Shown here: positions 15,819 through 21,833 of the stretch, piece after piece
Position numbering within the stretch: the first letter of the stretch is position 1
Layout of the letters: each line of letters begins with the position of its first letter
Assembly (NCBI GenBank): GCA_900754615.1
Contig: CAAEDN010000125.1
Coordinates: forward strand, 1 to 22,286
Reading direction: 5' to 3'
DNA: 22,286 bases
Source of the DNA: an uncultured Holdemanella sp.
GTDB lineage: Bacteria; Bacillota_I; Bacilli_A; Erysipelotrichales; Erysipelotrichaceae
The notes under the pieces: generated by a model
What the model saw: the letters and a program-made list of their open reading frames with translations, nothing else
The model's database searches: none
What the model was told of the DNA's origin: nothing
Program-made: the position numbers and the translations under genes

Positions 15819-15894
15819 GGTCTCATAGCTCAGTTGGTAGAGCAAAGGACTGAAAATCCTTGTGTCGTTGGTTCGATTCCGACTGAGACCACCA
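15819..15894 (+). tRNA. tRNA-Phe (GAA)
   Basis: Acceptor GGTCTCA/TGAGACC with discriminator A, anticodon loop CTGAAAA (GAA), T-loop GGTTCGATTCC, CCA encoded. It is the last of the array and lies next to the mobile element. Its 3' end is not repeated anywhere to the right in the window. Confidence 0.95.
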
Positions 15895-15905
15895 TTTGTC
15901 AAAGA

Positions 15906-15938
15906 TTGCACCTAGCATTTGCCAGGTGCTTTTTTTAT
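15906..15938 (+). terminator. Terminator of the tRNA array
   Basis: GCACCT (15908-15913) pairs with AGGTGC (15924-15929), followed by eight T residues. Confidence 0.85.
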
Positions 15939-16059
15939 ACCTTATTTAAAGCATATTCTTACATAACGGTTATATTCCTTATCTATATAAACCACTAAAA
16001 CAAGTGTTTTTTTAAACAAAATTCGCAAAAAAATCGCAAAAAATTTTCAAAGCATATTA

Positions 16060-16090
16060 AAAACGGATAGTAAATTATCCGTTTTTTTTT
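16060..16090. terminator. Bidirectional terminator after the relaxase gene
   Basis: AAAACGGATA (16060-16069) pairs perfectly with TATCCGTTTT (16076-16085) around a 6-nt loop. It has a ten-T run rightward and a five-T run leftward, and it abuts the relaxase stop codon. Confidence 0.85.
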
Positions 16091-17601
16091 CATCGATTTC
16101 GACTGTTTTTATTTCCCTCTAAATCCATTGTTTTTCTAACCCTTGTCTTATCTTCAGGGCTTAGCTTATTCATTATCGCATCATATACCGTAATGCTTTG
16201 TCCATTTTTTAAGTGAATCTGATTTCTCGTTGTTTCTTTCACAAATCGAGTCAGTGCAATATTTCTAGCTTCAGACTTATTCAGCTTCTTACTCATTGTC
16301 AACATACTATGGTTATGATCATTCACTTTAGTCTGTAAAACTGAATTCTGTTCTTTCACATCATCTAGTCTAATCTTCAATAACTTATTGTCATTCTTAT
16401 ACTGAACCAATTCATTCTTTGTACTATCCAGCTTGTTATTTAGCGTCTTATTCTCATCTTTCAAATTATCTATTTTATCACTCAACAATTTGATACGTTT
16501 CAACAACGCCCCGATCATTGACTTCAATTCCTGAATAAACGTTTTAAGCTGATCAAACACATGATATTCAACTACGATCTTATTCTTATTCAATCTTGAT
16601 TTTGGTGAATTCTCCATTTCCACTAATTGTGAAGACACATTTTCCAATCGTTCGTACGCATACGCAATATTTTTCTCGTCCACGGTGTCTTGTTTCAAAA
16701 AATCTTTTGCGATATTCATATTGTGCTGCATTTCTAATGTCTTATCCTTTGTATCCTGCCACTGGCTCAGTGGCATATTTACCGATGCATCTTTTAATGG
16801 TTCCTTAATACTTGTAGCACCATACATCAAATATAAATTGCTCTCATTCATAATGGTTTCCATACTTTTATACATCTTATTTCGCATCGCATTAAATAAA
16901 ATCGGAACTTTATCTCTTTCATTGATTATAGACTGTTCCGGTTTATACCCCATGCGTACTAATGTTTCATCTAACCCTGTGCCACAGCGCAATCCCCCAC
17001 CATGCTTCTGAATATATTCCATATCCTCTGCACGTTCATAAATAGGTTTAAAATCGAGGTGCATATGGTAGAATCCAGATTCATCTAAATGTACAGTGGC
17101 ACCTAATATATGGAAATACGGAAAATCCTCTTTAAATTTCACAAGAAATTCATTAAAAATATGAAGTGCTTGTTCTCTCGTTATCTTGCCATTTTCACGA
17201 TCACTCTTATCGCCCAAACCTATGATTAAAGAACGAAACATCTTAATCTGCTCCATTTTATTCGTTTTTGGATTCCGCATCTGATCATGCAGATGCTGCG
17301 TATAATAATCATTTCCAATCAATGGATAATCCCGATTACGTGGCTTTGTCTTAATTTGACCACTATTATATCGATTCCACGCGGCAGCCTTGCGTTTCAG
17401 AGTATAATCATTACGTTCTTTAATATACGGTTTCATCAATTCATTAATCTGTTCCTTATAGCTTTTTTCATAAGGCACAAGTTCAATTACTGTATCTTTA
17501 TTTGTATCATGCGTATGCTCCAGTTTCGAGCGATACTCCAAGCCGTGATTATGTTCTTCACATCCTTCACCAGCCGTAATCGTAACCGACACTTCATTCA
17601 T
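16090..17601 (-). CDS. mob: MOBV/Pre-type relaxase (mobilization protein)
   Basis: This protein nicks the element at oriT and leads the strand during conjugative mobilization. With the ATG start at 17601 (GGGTG 6 nt upstream) it has 503 residues; the frame extends 9 nt to a GTG, which is less likely. The N-terminal HNHGLEYRSK resembles the HN.R motif I of the Mob_Pre family. The metal site is HLDESGFYHMH (His171, Asp173, Glu174, His179, His181), close to the family's HxDE-P-HxH pattern but one residue longer and without the proline. The C-terminal 150 residues (about 335-450) are a long charged coiled coil, as usual for Pre/Mob proteins, probably for dimerization. It overlaps the end of the small HTH gene by 8 bp. 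Confidence 0.8.
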   Translation of the reverse strand: MNEVSVTITAGEGCEEHNHGLEYRSKLEHTHDTNKDTVIELVPYEKSYKEQINELMKPYIKERNDYTLKRKAAAWNRYNSGQIKTKPRNRDYPLIGNDYYTQHLHDQMRNPKTNKMEQIKMFRSLIIGLGDKSDRENGKITREQALHIFNEFLVKFKEDFPYFHILGATVHLDESGFYHMHLDFKPIYERAEDMEYIQKHGGGLRCGTGLDETLVRMGYKPEQSIINERDKVPILFNAMRNKMYKSMETIMNESNLYLMYGATSIKEPLKDASVNMPLSQWQDTKDKTLEMQHNMNIAKDFLKQDTVDEKNIAYAYERLENVSSQLVEMENSPKSRLNKNKIVVEYHVFDQLKTFIQELKSMIGALLKRIKLLSDKIDNLKDENKTLNNKLDSTKNELVQYKNDNKLLKIRLDDVKEQNSVLQTKVNDHNHSMLTMSKKLNKSEARNIALTRFVKETTRNQIHLKNGQSITVYDAIMNKLSPEDKTRVRKTMDLEGNKNSRNR

Positions 17602-17887
17602 GTAAATCACCCGATTTTAATATTTTATACAATGTTGTACGACAAACATTATATTTTTTACACATCTGTTCAAAAGTCATTTCCTTCTTTTCTGCTCTAA
17701 GAACATCCACACCAGGAAGTTTTTTCTTAGGTCTTCCAGAAGTCGATGCTTTTTCTTCAATAATCACTTCCAAATTGCCATTATATGTATTTCGATAAGT
17801 ACCATTAAAATGTTTAAAAAGTATTTTTATACATTCCTTTTGATGTTCAATATTCGTATCATTTAAATATAATTTAAATCGATTCAT
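17594..17887 (-). CDS. Small helix-turn-helix protein upstream of the relaxase
   Basis: This is a 97-residue basic protein. The first 45 residues are unassigned (alpha-beta in character). A GRPKKKLP segment at about 51-58 resembles an AT-hook or a resolvase hinge. The end (TFEQMCKKYNVCRTTLYKILKSG) is a helix-turn-helix of the resolvase/invertase C-terminal kind. There is no serine recombinase catalytic domain, so it cannot recombine DNA itself. AGGGGG lies 8 nt before the ATG. It overlaps the relaxase start, and the repeat-rich oriT candidate lies directly upstream. A relaxosome accessory or mob regulator is the best guess. Confidence 0.7.
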   Translation of the reverse strand: MNRFKLYLNDTNIEHQKECIKILFKHFNGTYRNTYNGNLEVIIEEKASTSGRPKKKLPGVDVLRAEKKEMTFEQMCKKYNVCRTTLYKILKSGDLHE

Positions 17888-17939
17888 TTACGTATCCCCC
17901 TTATTATTGTTCATTAATTATTTCCACACATTCTTTTGA

Positions 17940-18031
17940 GCAAGCCTTGCTTGCCATAATTACCAGCTTGATGGTAATGCCCTTCCCTATTGAACCCCAC
18001 TACCGCACTAAAGGCGGTAATGAAGTTCAAT
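17940..18031. other. Candidate oriT: cluster of inverted repeats
   Basis: The 175-bp gap between the integrase and mobilization genes contains three dyads. First is GCAAGC-CTT-GCTTGC (17940-17954). Second is ATTACC/GGTAAT with an 8-nt loop (17959-17978). Third is a two-tier hairpin, ATTGAAC (17989-17995)/GTTCAAT (18025-18031) enclosing TACCGC (18001-18006)/GCGGTA (18014-18019). Its position just upstream of the mob operon is where relaxases of this type usually have their nick site. The nick position is not identified. Confidence 0.5.
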
Positions 18032-18062
18032 GACGGGCAACTGCGTTGAGCTTTTAGCGACA

Positions 18063-19175
18063 TCATTCGAATTGAGAATCAATGATGTCGATCAGATCCT
18101 GCTCGGAATTATTGAAGAACTTAACGTAAGTCTTCAAACATTCCGTTTGTGTATGACCCAAGCGTTTTGCGACCAATGATACAGGTGCATTCGCATTACA
18201 CAGAAGTGATGCATTGCTTCGTCTAAACCCATGAATCTTGATCATGCGAATTCCTGATCTTTCGCATGCGATTGCCATACGCTTCTTCACAACTTTCGCA
18301 AGAACAGGTCTGTCCACTCCAAACAGAAATGTATCTTTTGTGATGCAGTACAAGTCTTTGTACCAATCCAAATATTCCTGCATGATGCATTTCATTCGTT
18401 TGGGCATCGTTATCGTTCGAATACTGTTCCTTGTCTTTGGCGGAGTAACCAGATACGATCTTCCCTGCACATACCTAGCTACTGTCTTATTGAATCGAAT
18501 TGTCCCCTTATCCATATCAATATCGTTCATTGTTAGTGCAACACATTCGCCAAATCGACATCCCATAAAATACAAAAGATTCACAATGACATAACAGACG
18601 TATTCTCCGTTTTCTTTGTTTCTTGGAAAACATTGAATGAACTGCTCAAATTCATCCGGAGTATAGAAATCGTCTTCATCAATGATCTTGTCCGGCCTTT
18701 TGTATTTGGGAATTCTTTTGACCGGATTGAACTGTACATATCCCATTTCTAATCCATAGTTAAATATCTTATTCAAATATGTCAGCATCTTATTTACATA
18801 TTCTTCACTCAAGCCTTTTTTAAATGCAGCATCCGTAATCTGTTTGATCTGTCCAGATGTTAGAGATTGAATCTTTTCATCATACAAAGATTCAAAGTAT
18901 TTTGAAATATATGTATTGCTCTGTTTTGTGCTTGACTTTAATTGATTTGCCTTAGCTAGATCATATACATCAATAAACTCTTTCAATGTATAAGATTGAC
19001 TTTCAAAAGTGTGTGTTTCTGCATTAAAAGATTCTTTATATTTCAATTCAAACTCACGCGCATCATTGATGGAATTAAAAGTCTTTCGAAAAGAATATCT
19101 ATGATACTTTCCAGTTGAAGTTGGCACCGATCCACGAATTTCATATTTCTTATTCCCTAAACGTTTCACAGACAT
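18063..19175 (-). CDS. int: Tyrosine recombinase integrase
   Basis: This 370-residue integrase inserts and excises the element. An N-terminal arm-binding (AP2-like) domain covers residues 1-55 (YEIRGSVPTSTGKYHRYSFRKTF). A SAM-like core-binding domain spans about 60-155. The catalytic domain has Arg207 (MGCRFGE), Lys247 (PPKTRNSIR), His315 and Arg318 (HGFRRS), His341 (LGHTQTE) and the nucleophile Tyr350 (KTYVKF). All essential residues are intact, so it should be active. GGAGGTG sits 6-7 nt before the ATG inside the last codons of the initiator gene, whose stop is 3 bp upstream, so the two are co-translated. Confidence 0.95.
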   Translation of the reverse strand: MSVKRLGNKKYEIRGSVPTSTGKYHRYSFRKTFNSINDAREFELKYKESFNAETHTFESQSYTLKEFIDVYDLAKANQLKSSTKQSNTYISKYFESLYDEKIQSLTSGQIKQITDAAFKKGLSEEYVNKMLTYLNKIFNYGLEMGYVQFNPVKRIPKYKRPDKIIDEDDFYTPDEFEQFIQCFPRNKENGEYVCYVIVNLLYFMGCRFGECVALTMNDIDMDKGTIRFNKTVARYVQGRSYLVTPPKTRNSIRTITMPKRMKCIMQEYLDWYKDLYCITKDTFLFGVDRPVLAKVVKKRMAIACERSGIRMIKIHGFRRSNASLLCNANAPVSLVAKRLGHTQTECLKTYVKFFNNSEQDLIDIIDSQFE

Positions 19176-19178
19176 AGA

Positions 19179-19817
19179 CTACACCTCCACATGCCCGTCT
19201 CTTCGTAGCATGTCAAAGATCTTGATAAAGAACTGATTAGGAGCATATGTAGAATACTGTTTGTGAAGTTGATGCATTTCAATATGTGAATCCAGTCTAT
19301 TGATATATTCATCCGCATATTCTTCCGATTCAATAAGCAATCGATCATACAGTTCATCATTCAGAATAACATTTCCATAAAGTCCAAAATGCTTCACTTC
19401 TAAAGAGAGTGTATTATCTTCTATATTATCTTCTATATTATTAGGACAACTGAGTTGGCTACCCTGGCTAACTGAGTTTGCCACCCCACCTAACTCTGTT
19501 GACTGGTAGCTAACTAAGTTTGCCACCTCTTTTGCGACATAAATACAATTTTTAATACCATGATTTACAAAATCTTTCTTCTCTAACAAATTCTTTTGTA
19601 TTAAACTTTTTAAAGCTTTATCCACACCAGCTTTAGTTGAATTTGTAAAATCTGCCAAATAACTACGACTGCCCGTAAATGCACCACAATGATCACGCGA
19701 AAATCCATAGATAATCGCATAAATACTCAATTCCAATCCTTTTAACCCCAATTCATTTATCATCCAATATTGAATAGAATAATAGGAATTGGGTTTAATC
19801 TTCTTATTATTTTCCAT
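19179..19817 (-). CDS. Replication initiator, phage/plasmid type (winged helix plus DnaD-like end)
   Basis: I start this at the ATG at 19817, because AAGGAG lies 8 nt before it and the protein then begins MENNKKIKPNSYYSIQ, the usual start of this family. It has 212 residues. Residues 10-105 are a winged-helix domain (WMINELGLKGLELSIYAIIY, YLADFTNSTKAGVDKALKSLIQKNLL). Residues 105-150 are a low-complexity linker encoded by repeats (SQLSCPNNIEDNIEDN). The last 50 residues (ADEYINRLDSHIEM...YSTYAPNQFFIKIF) resemble the C-terminal part of Firmicute phage replication proteins. It probably binds the iterons within its own gene and recruits host helicase loading factors. It sits downstream of an apparent attenuator and is coupled to the integrase. 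Confidence 0.75.
   Translation of the reverse strand: MENNKKIKPNSYYSIQYWMINELGLKGLELSIYAIIYGFSRDHCGAFTGSRSYLADFTNSTKAGVDKALKSLIQKNLLEKKDFVNHGIKNCIYVAKEVANLVSYQSTELGGVANSVSQGSQLSCPNNIEDNIEDNTLSLEVKHFGLYGNVILNDELYDRLLIESEEYADEYINRLDSHIEMHQLHKQYSTYAPNQFFIKIFDMLRRDGHVEV
19412..19442. repeat. AT-rich 12-bp tandem repeat (probable unwinding element)
   Basis: TATTATCTTCTA is repeated at 19412-19423 and 19424-19435, followed by a partial copy TATTATT(A) to about 19442. It is adjacent to four iterons and encodes the NIEDNIED repeat of the initiator linker. Confidence 0.6.
19444..19527. repeat. Four iterons inside the initiator gene (probable replication origin)
   Basis: Four imperfect direct repeats on the plus strand are centred on AACTGAGTT (19448-19456), AACTGAGTT (19470-19478), AACTCTGTT (19492-19500) and AACTAAGTT (19512-19520). 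Spacing is 22, 22 and 20 bp, about two helical turns. Copies 2 and 4 share GCTAACT-n-AGTTTGCCACC. The core AACT-n-AGTT is a dyad, as for a dimeric initiator. Confidence 0.65.
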
Positions 19818-19869
19818 AAAAAAAACTCCTTTTACCTCATTACGAAACAGACTTTCTGAATAAGCATTC

Positions 19870-19919
19870 AAAAAGCCTCCAAAAAAAGATAAAAAGGAGG
19901 CCACATTTTGCATAATGTG
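19870..19919 (-). promoter_or_regulatory. Leader hairpin plus terminator upstream of the initiator gene (attenuator candidate)
   Basis: Reading leftward, CACATT...AATGTG (19919-19914/19907-19902) forms a 6-bp hairpin. A terminator follows directly, GCCTCC (19901-19896) / GGAGGC (19880-19875) then TTTTT (19874-19870). The initiator ribosome binding site lies about 45 nt further. No good promoter is seen between the terminator and the ATG, so initiator expression seems to need readthrough. On the plus strand TGCTATAAT (19918-19926) is an extended -10 that could drive an opposing transcript. Confidence 0.5.
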
Positions 19920-19960
19920 CTATAATATACGTGCTTAGGGGTATATTACATGCCTCCGGT

Positions 19961-19984
19961 TTAATTTGGTGCCAGCCAAATTAA
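19961..19984. repeat. 9-bp inverted repeat at the end of the excisionase-like gene
   Basis: TTAATTTGG (19961-19969) pairs with CCAAATTAA (19976-19984) around a 6-nt loop and covers the stop codon of the small gene. It has no T-tract, so it is not a normal terminator. It may stabilise the mRNA end or act as a protein site. Confidence 0.5.
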
Positions 19985-20169
19985 GCCTTTTTTTCTACCT
20001 TAAAATCAAAAAAATCCTTTACGATCACAACCGGAACTTTTCCTTTTAAAAGTCGCCTTTCATCCAGCTCATACTCATCCTTCATAACCTGAATGAATTG
20101 GTATGCCTTGGATTTGCTGATGTTCGCATAGGCTGCCACATCCGTGGGACCCCAATATAGTTTTTCCAT
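19981..20169 (-). CDS. Excisionase-like small winged-helix protein
   Basis: This 62-residue protein has a helix-turn-helix typical of MerR/Xis-type DNA-binding proteins of mobile elements (GPTDVAAYANISKSKAYQFIQVMKDEY), followed by a basic hairpin and a short C-terminal strand (LLKGKVPVVIVKDFFDF). AAGGGG lies 9 nt before the ATG. By position (first gene of the leftward module, next to the regulator) and size it is probably the directionality factor for the tyrosine integrase or a regulator of the module. It is transcribed from a promoter that holds one arm of a dyad. Confidence 0.75.
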   Translation of the reverse strand: MEKLYWGPTDVAAYANISKSKAYQFIQVMKDEYELDERRLLKGKVPVVIVKDFFDFKVEKKA

Positions 20170-20227
20170 TTTGAATTTCCCCTTTCTAGAAAGTTATTTA
20201 TAAATACGACTTATAACTTTCATATTT

Positions 20228-20255
20228 ATCATACCATTTAATCCGGAAATTGCAA
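20228..20255 (-). promoter_or_regulatory. Promoter of the leftward element module
   Basis: On the minus strand -35 TTGCAA (20255-20250), a 16-nt spacer and -10 TATGAT preceded by TGG (extended -10) lead towards the excisionase-like gene. The left arm of the 20241-20280 dyad lies between -35 and -10. Confidence 0.65.
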
Positions 20256-20280
20256 CTGCATAATGCGTATATTTCCGGAT
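20241..20280. promoter_or_regulatory. Perfect 10-bp inverted repeat (operator candidate)
   Basis: ATCCGGAAAT (20241-20250) and ATTTCCGGAT (20271-20280) are exact inverted copies with a 20-bp spacer, so the centres of the arms lie 30 bp (three helical turns) apart on one face. They lie between the divergent excisionase-like and regulator genes. A smaller dyad GCAT-A-ATGC (20258-20266) sits between them. This is the likely binding site of the divergent HTH regulator. Confidence 0.7.
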
Positions 20281-20335
20281 ATCTTTTTTTATGTACTTTA
20301 CCATGTTAATATATCTATAGATTTGGAGGGGTCCT

Positions 20336-21013
20336 ATGTCTGTAAAATCCTATATAGATTCTTTATGTTCAGAAAAACATTTAAACATGAAACAACTTGC
20401 TGAACAGGTAGGAATCAACTATAAAACATTGAACACTCTAGTAAATGAAGATGGTAGACTTATGAATCCTAAACAGTTGGCTTTATTTTCAAAATACACA
20501 GGCAAGTCAAAACAGGAAGTATTCTATGACAATTTAAAAGATGATGATTTATCAGACGCATGTACAAAAACTGCCCTTCTATATATCGGTAAGAAAACAT
20601 GTGAAGGATGGATTGCCAATATAGATATCCGTCTTGATACAAAAATATCAAATACTCGTACTGCCAACTATGCTGGCATACTGCATAAAAAAAGATCCGG
20701 TAACGGATTAACTGTAGTGGAAGACTGGGATCAGCTAAAAGTTGACTTTTGGGAGTTCTACTATAAAGGTAAGTTAAAGGATGAAGAAGAATACGGCAGA
20801 GACACAATTGCCCGTACGTTTGCGAATGAAAGAAAGTACATATCCAGTGTATTATTCTTTGGTCTTCAAAGACTATGTACAACAAACCTAAATCCAGTCA
20901 ACTATCATATCGTATTCAACCGAGATACTGAATATTATCTAGTAAAAGACTATTTCCCAAAGAAAATGAACATGGGCTTTGAGTGTATCTATGTTGATGA
21001 AAATGAGAAATAA
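20336..21013 (+). CDS. HTH regulator of the element with an unassigned C-terminal domain
   Basis: This is a 225-residue protein. Residues 1-60 form a Cro/CI-like helix-turn-helix (LNMKQLAEQVGINYKTLNTLVNEDGRLMNPKQLALFSKYTG). The remainder (about 75-225) is a mixed alpha-beta domain that I do not recognise. It has no visible peptidase (Ser-Lys of LexA-type repressors) or metallopeptidase (HExxH, ImmA-type) motif. GGAGGGG lies 6 nt before the ATG. It is divergent from the leftward module and shares its intergenic operator, so it most likely represses the element's excision and replication genes. It ends at a strong hairpin terminator. Confidence 0.7.
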   Translation: MSVKSYIDSLCSEKHLNMKQLAEQVGINYKTLNTLVNEDGRLMNPKQLALFSKYTGKSKQEVFYDNLKDDDLSDACTKTALLYIGKKTCEGWIANIDIRLDTKISNTRTANYAGILHKKRSGNGLTVVEDWDQLKVDFWEFYYKGKLKDEEEYGRDTIARTFANERKYISSVLFFGLQRLCTTNLNPVNYHIVFNRDTEYYLVKDYFPKKMNMGFECIYVDENEK

Positions 21014-21019
21014 ACAGTC

Positions 21020-21054
21020 AAAAGAGTATCACCATAAACAAGTGATACTCTTTT
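21020..21054. terminator. Terminator between the regulator and the DUF975 gene
   Basis: AAAAGAGTATCAC (21020-21032) pairs perfectly over 13 bp with GTGATACTCTTTT (21042-21054) around a 9-nt loop, followed by ATTATT. The leftward side also gives TTTT, so it can serve both convergent genes. Confidence 0.85.
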
Positions 21055-21107
21055 ATTATTCATCATGGATTTATATTGTTATATTAATCAATAAAGTTTT
21101 TTCATTT

Positions 21108-21803
21108 CTAATCACTTTGAATATCCGTTGCACACTCATCCTTCTTTACAGAATCTCTCAGAATCAAATATACCTCTGTAAACGCAGCTACATCGTATGG
21201 CTTCACAAACAATGCTCCAATTCCAAAGCAAAGAAAACCTAGAAAATACCATCCTAGAAAAGATAAATCTAAGACAAACAGATTCATCTTTTGTCCAGTC
21301 GTCATTTGTTTGGATAACGAGAAAGCTTCATCTGTAGTAATATTAGGATTTTCTGCCAATAAATATGGAATCATAGAATATTCATACGCCTTTATAATTC
21401 CAGGAACTACAAGTAATAAAAGCCAAAGCATTATTTTTAATTCCATGATAAGCATGATTTTTACCACATTTAAATAATTCCCTTTAAAGCCTTGAAATAT
21501 TTCATTTAACGCTGGATTTCCATAATGATTTTTAATGAAATAATTATGTTCTCCGACTCTAATGACATCACCAATGAATATCGAATAAAGCAATCCTACA
21601 AAAAAACCACCCGATAGAATCGTAAGGATTGAAGAAAACATACTTGGCAATACATTATCAGGTATAAAATCTTCTACTACTTGAATAAGATCTACATATT
21701 CAGCACACAATATTCCTGCAATCAGCGTAACCAGAAACATTTTCCAATAGTTTCGTTTCATGATTTGTTTAGCTTGTTCTTTAACTTGTTGTCGATTCCA
21801 CAT
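21108..21803 (-). CDS. DUF975 family integral membrane protein
   Basis: This 231-residue protein has about five hydrophobic segments (MFLVTLIAGILCAEYVDLI; ILTILSGGFFVGLLYSIFIG; IMLIMELKIMLWLLLLVVPG; LDLSFLGWYFLGFLCFGIGA; and part of the end). The family signature VVPGIIKAYEYSMIPYLLAE is present near residue 130, followed by DEAFSLSKQMTTGQKMNLFVLDLSFLGW. The N-terminal MWNRQQVKEQAKQIMKRNYW is also typical. No function is established for DUF975. AAGGTG lies 8 nt before the ATG. It follows the partial gene on the same strand by 30 bp and is probably co-transcribed. It appears to be chromosomal, beyond the element. Confidence 0.88.
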   Translation of the reverse strand: MWNRQQVKEQAKQIMKRNYWKMFLVTLIAGILCAEYVDLIQVVEDFIPDNVLPSMFSSILTILSGGFFVGLLYSIFIGDVIRVGEHNYFIKNHYGNPALNEIFQGFKGNYLNVVKIMLIMELKIMLWLLLLVVPGIIKAYEYSMIPYLLAENPNITTDEAFSLSKQMTTGQKMNLFVLDLSFLGWYFLGFLCFGIGALFVKPYDVAAFTEVYLILRDSVKKDECATDIQSD

Positions 21804-21833
21804 ATTATTTCACCTTACTTTCTTTATACGTCA

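Larger units (their letters stand above)
15950..21056. mobile_element. Integrated mobilizable element (IME) with its own replication module
   Basis: This block inserted after the tRNA array carries the parts of a small mobilizable element: relaxase, small HTH protein, tyrosine integrase, replication initiator, excisionase-like protein and divergent regulator. It lacks any visible type IV secretion or coupling protein gene, so it would need a helper for transfer. The two ends are approximate: the left lies between the tRNA terminator (15938) and the mob terminator (16060), the right just after the regulator's terminator (21054). No convincing att direct repeat was found. The integrase is not at an end, which is uncommon and recalls a plasmid that gained an integrase. 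Confidence 0.7.

Noticed and set aside
15819..15894. tRNA-Phe 3' end as the attachment site of the element
   Set aside because: The tRNA is complete and next to the element, but its 3' end is not repeated at the right end near 21056 or elsewhere in the window, and the tRNA terminator intervenes.
17594..17887. Serine recombinase gene
   Set aside because: The HTH end resembles resolvases, but there is no catalytic serine domain and the protein is only 97 residues.
19412..19527. CRISPR array
   Set aside because: The repeats are imperfect, about 20-22 bp, contiguous without unique spacers, and in a coding frame; iterons fit better.
19818..19913. Longer start for the replication initiator
   Set aside because: The extra 32 residues cover the leader terminator, and a good AAGGAG precedes the internal ATG at 19817, where homologous proteins begin.
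15998..21044. AAACAAGTG at 15998-16006 and 21036-21044 as flanking att repeats
   Set aside because: The 9-bp match is AT-rich, and the right copy falls in the loop and arm of a perfect terminator hairpin. It is better explained by chance. GTTATATT (about 15969 and 21078) is even weaker.
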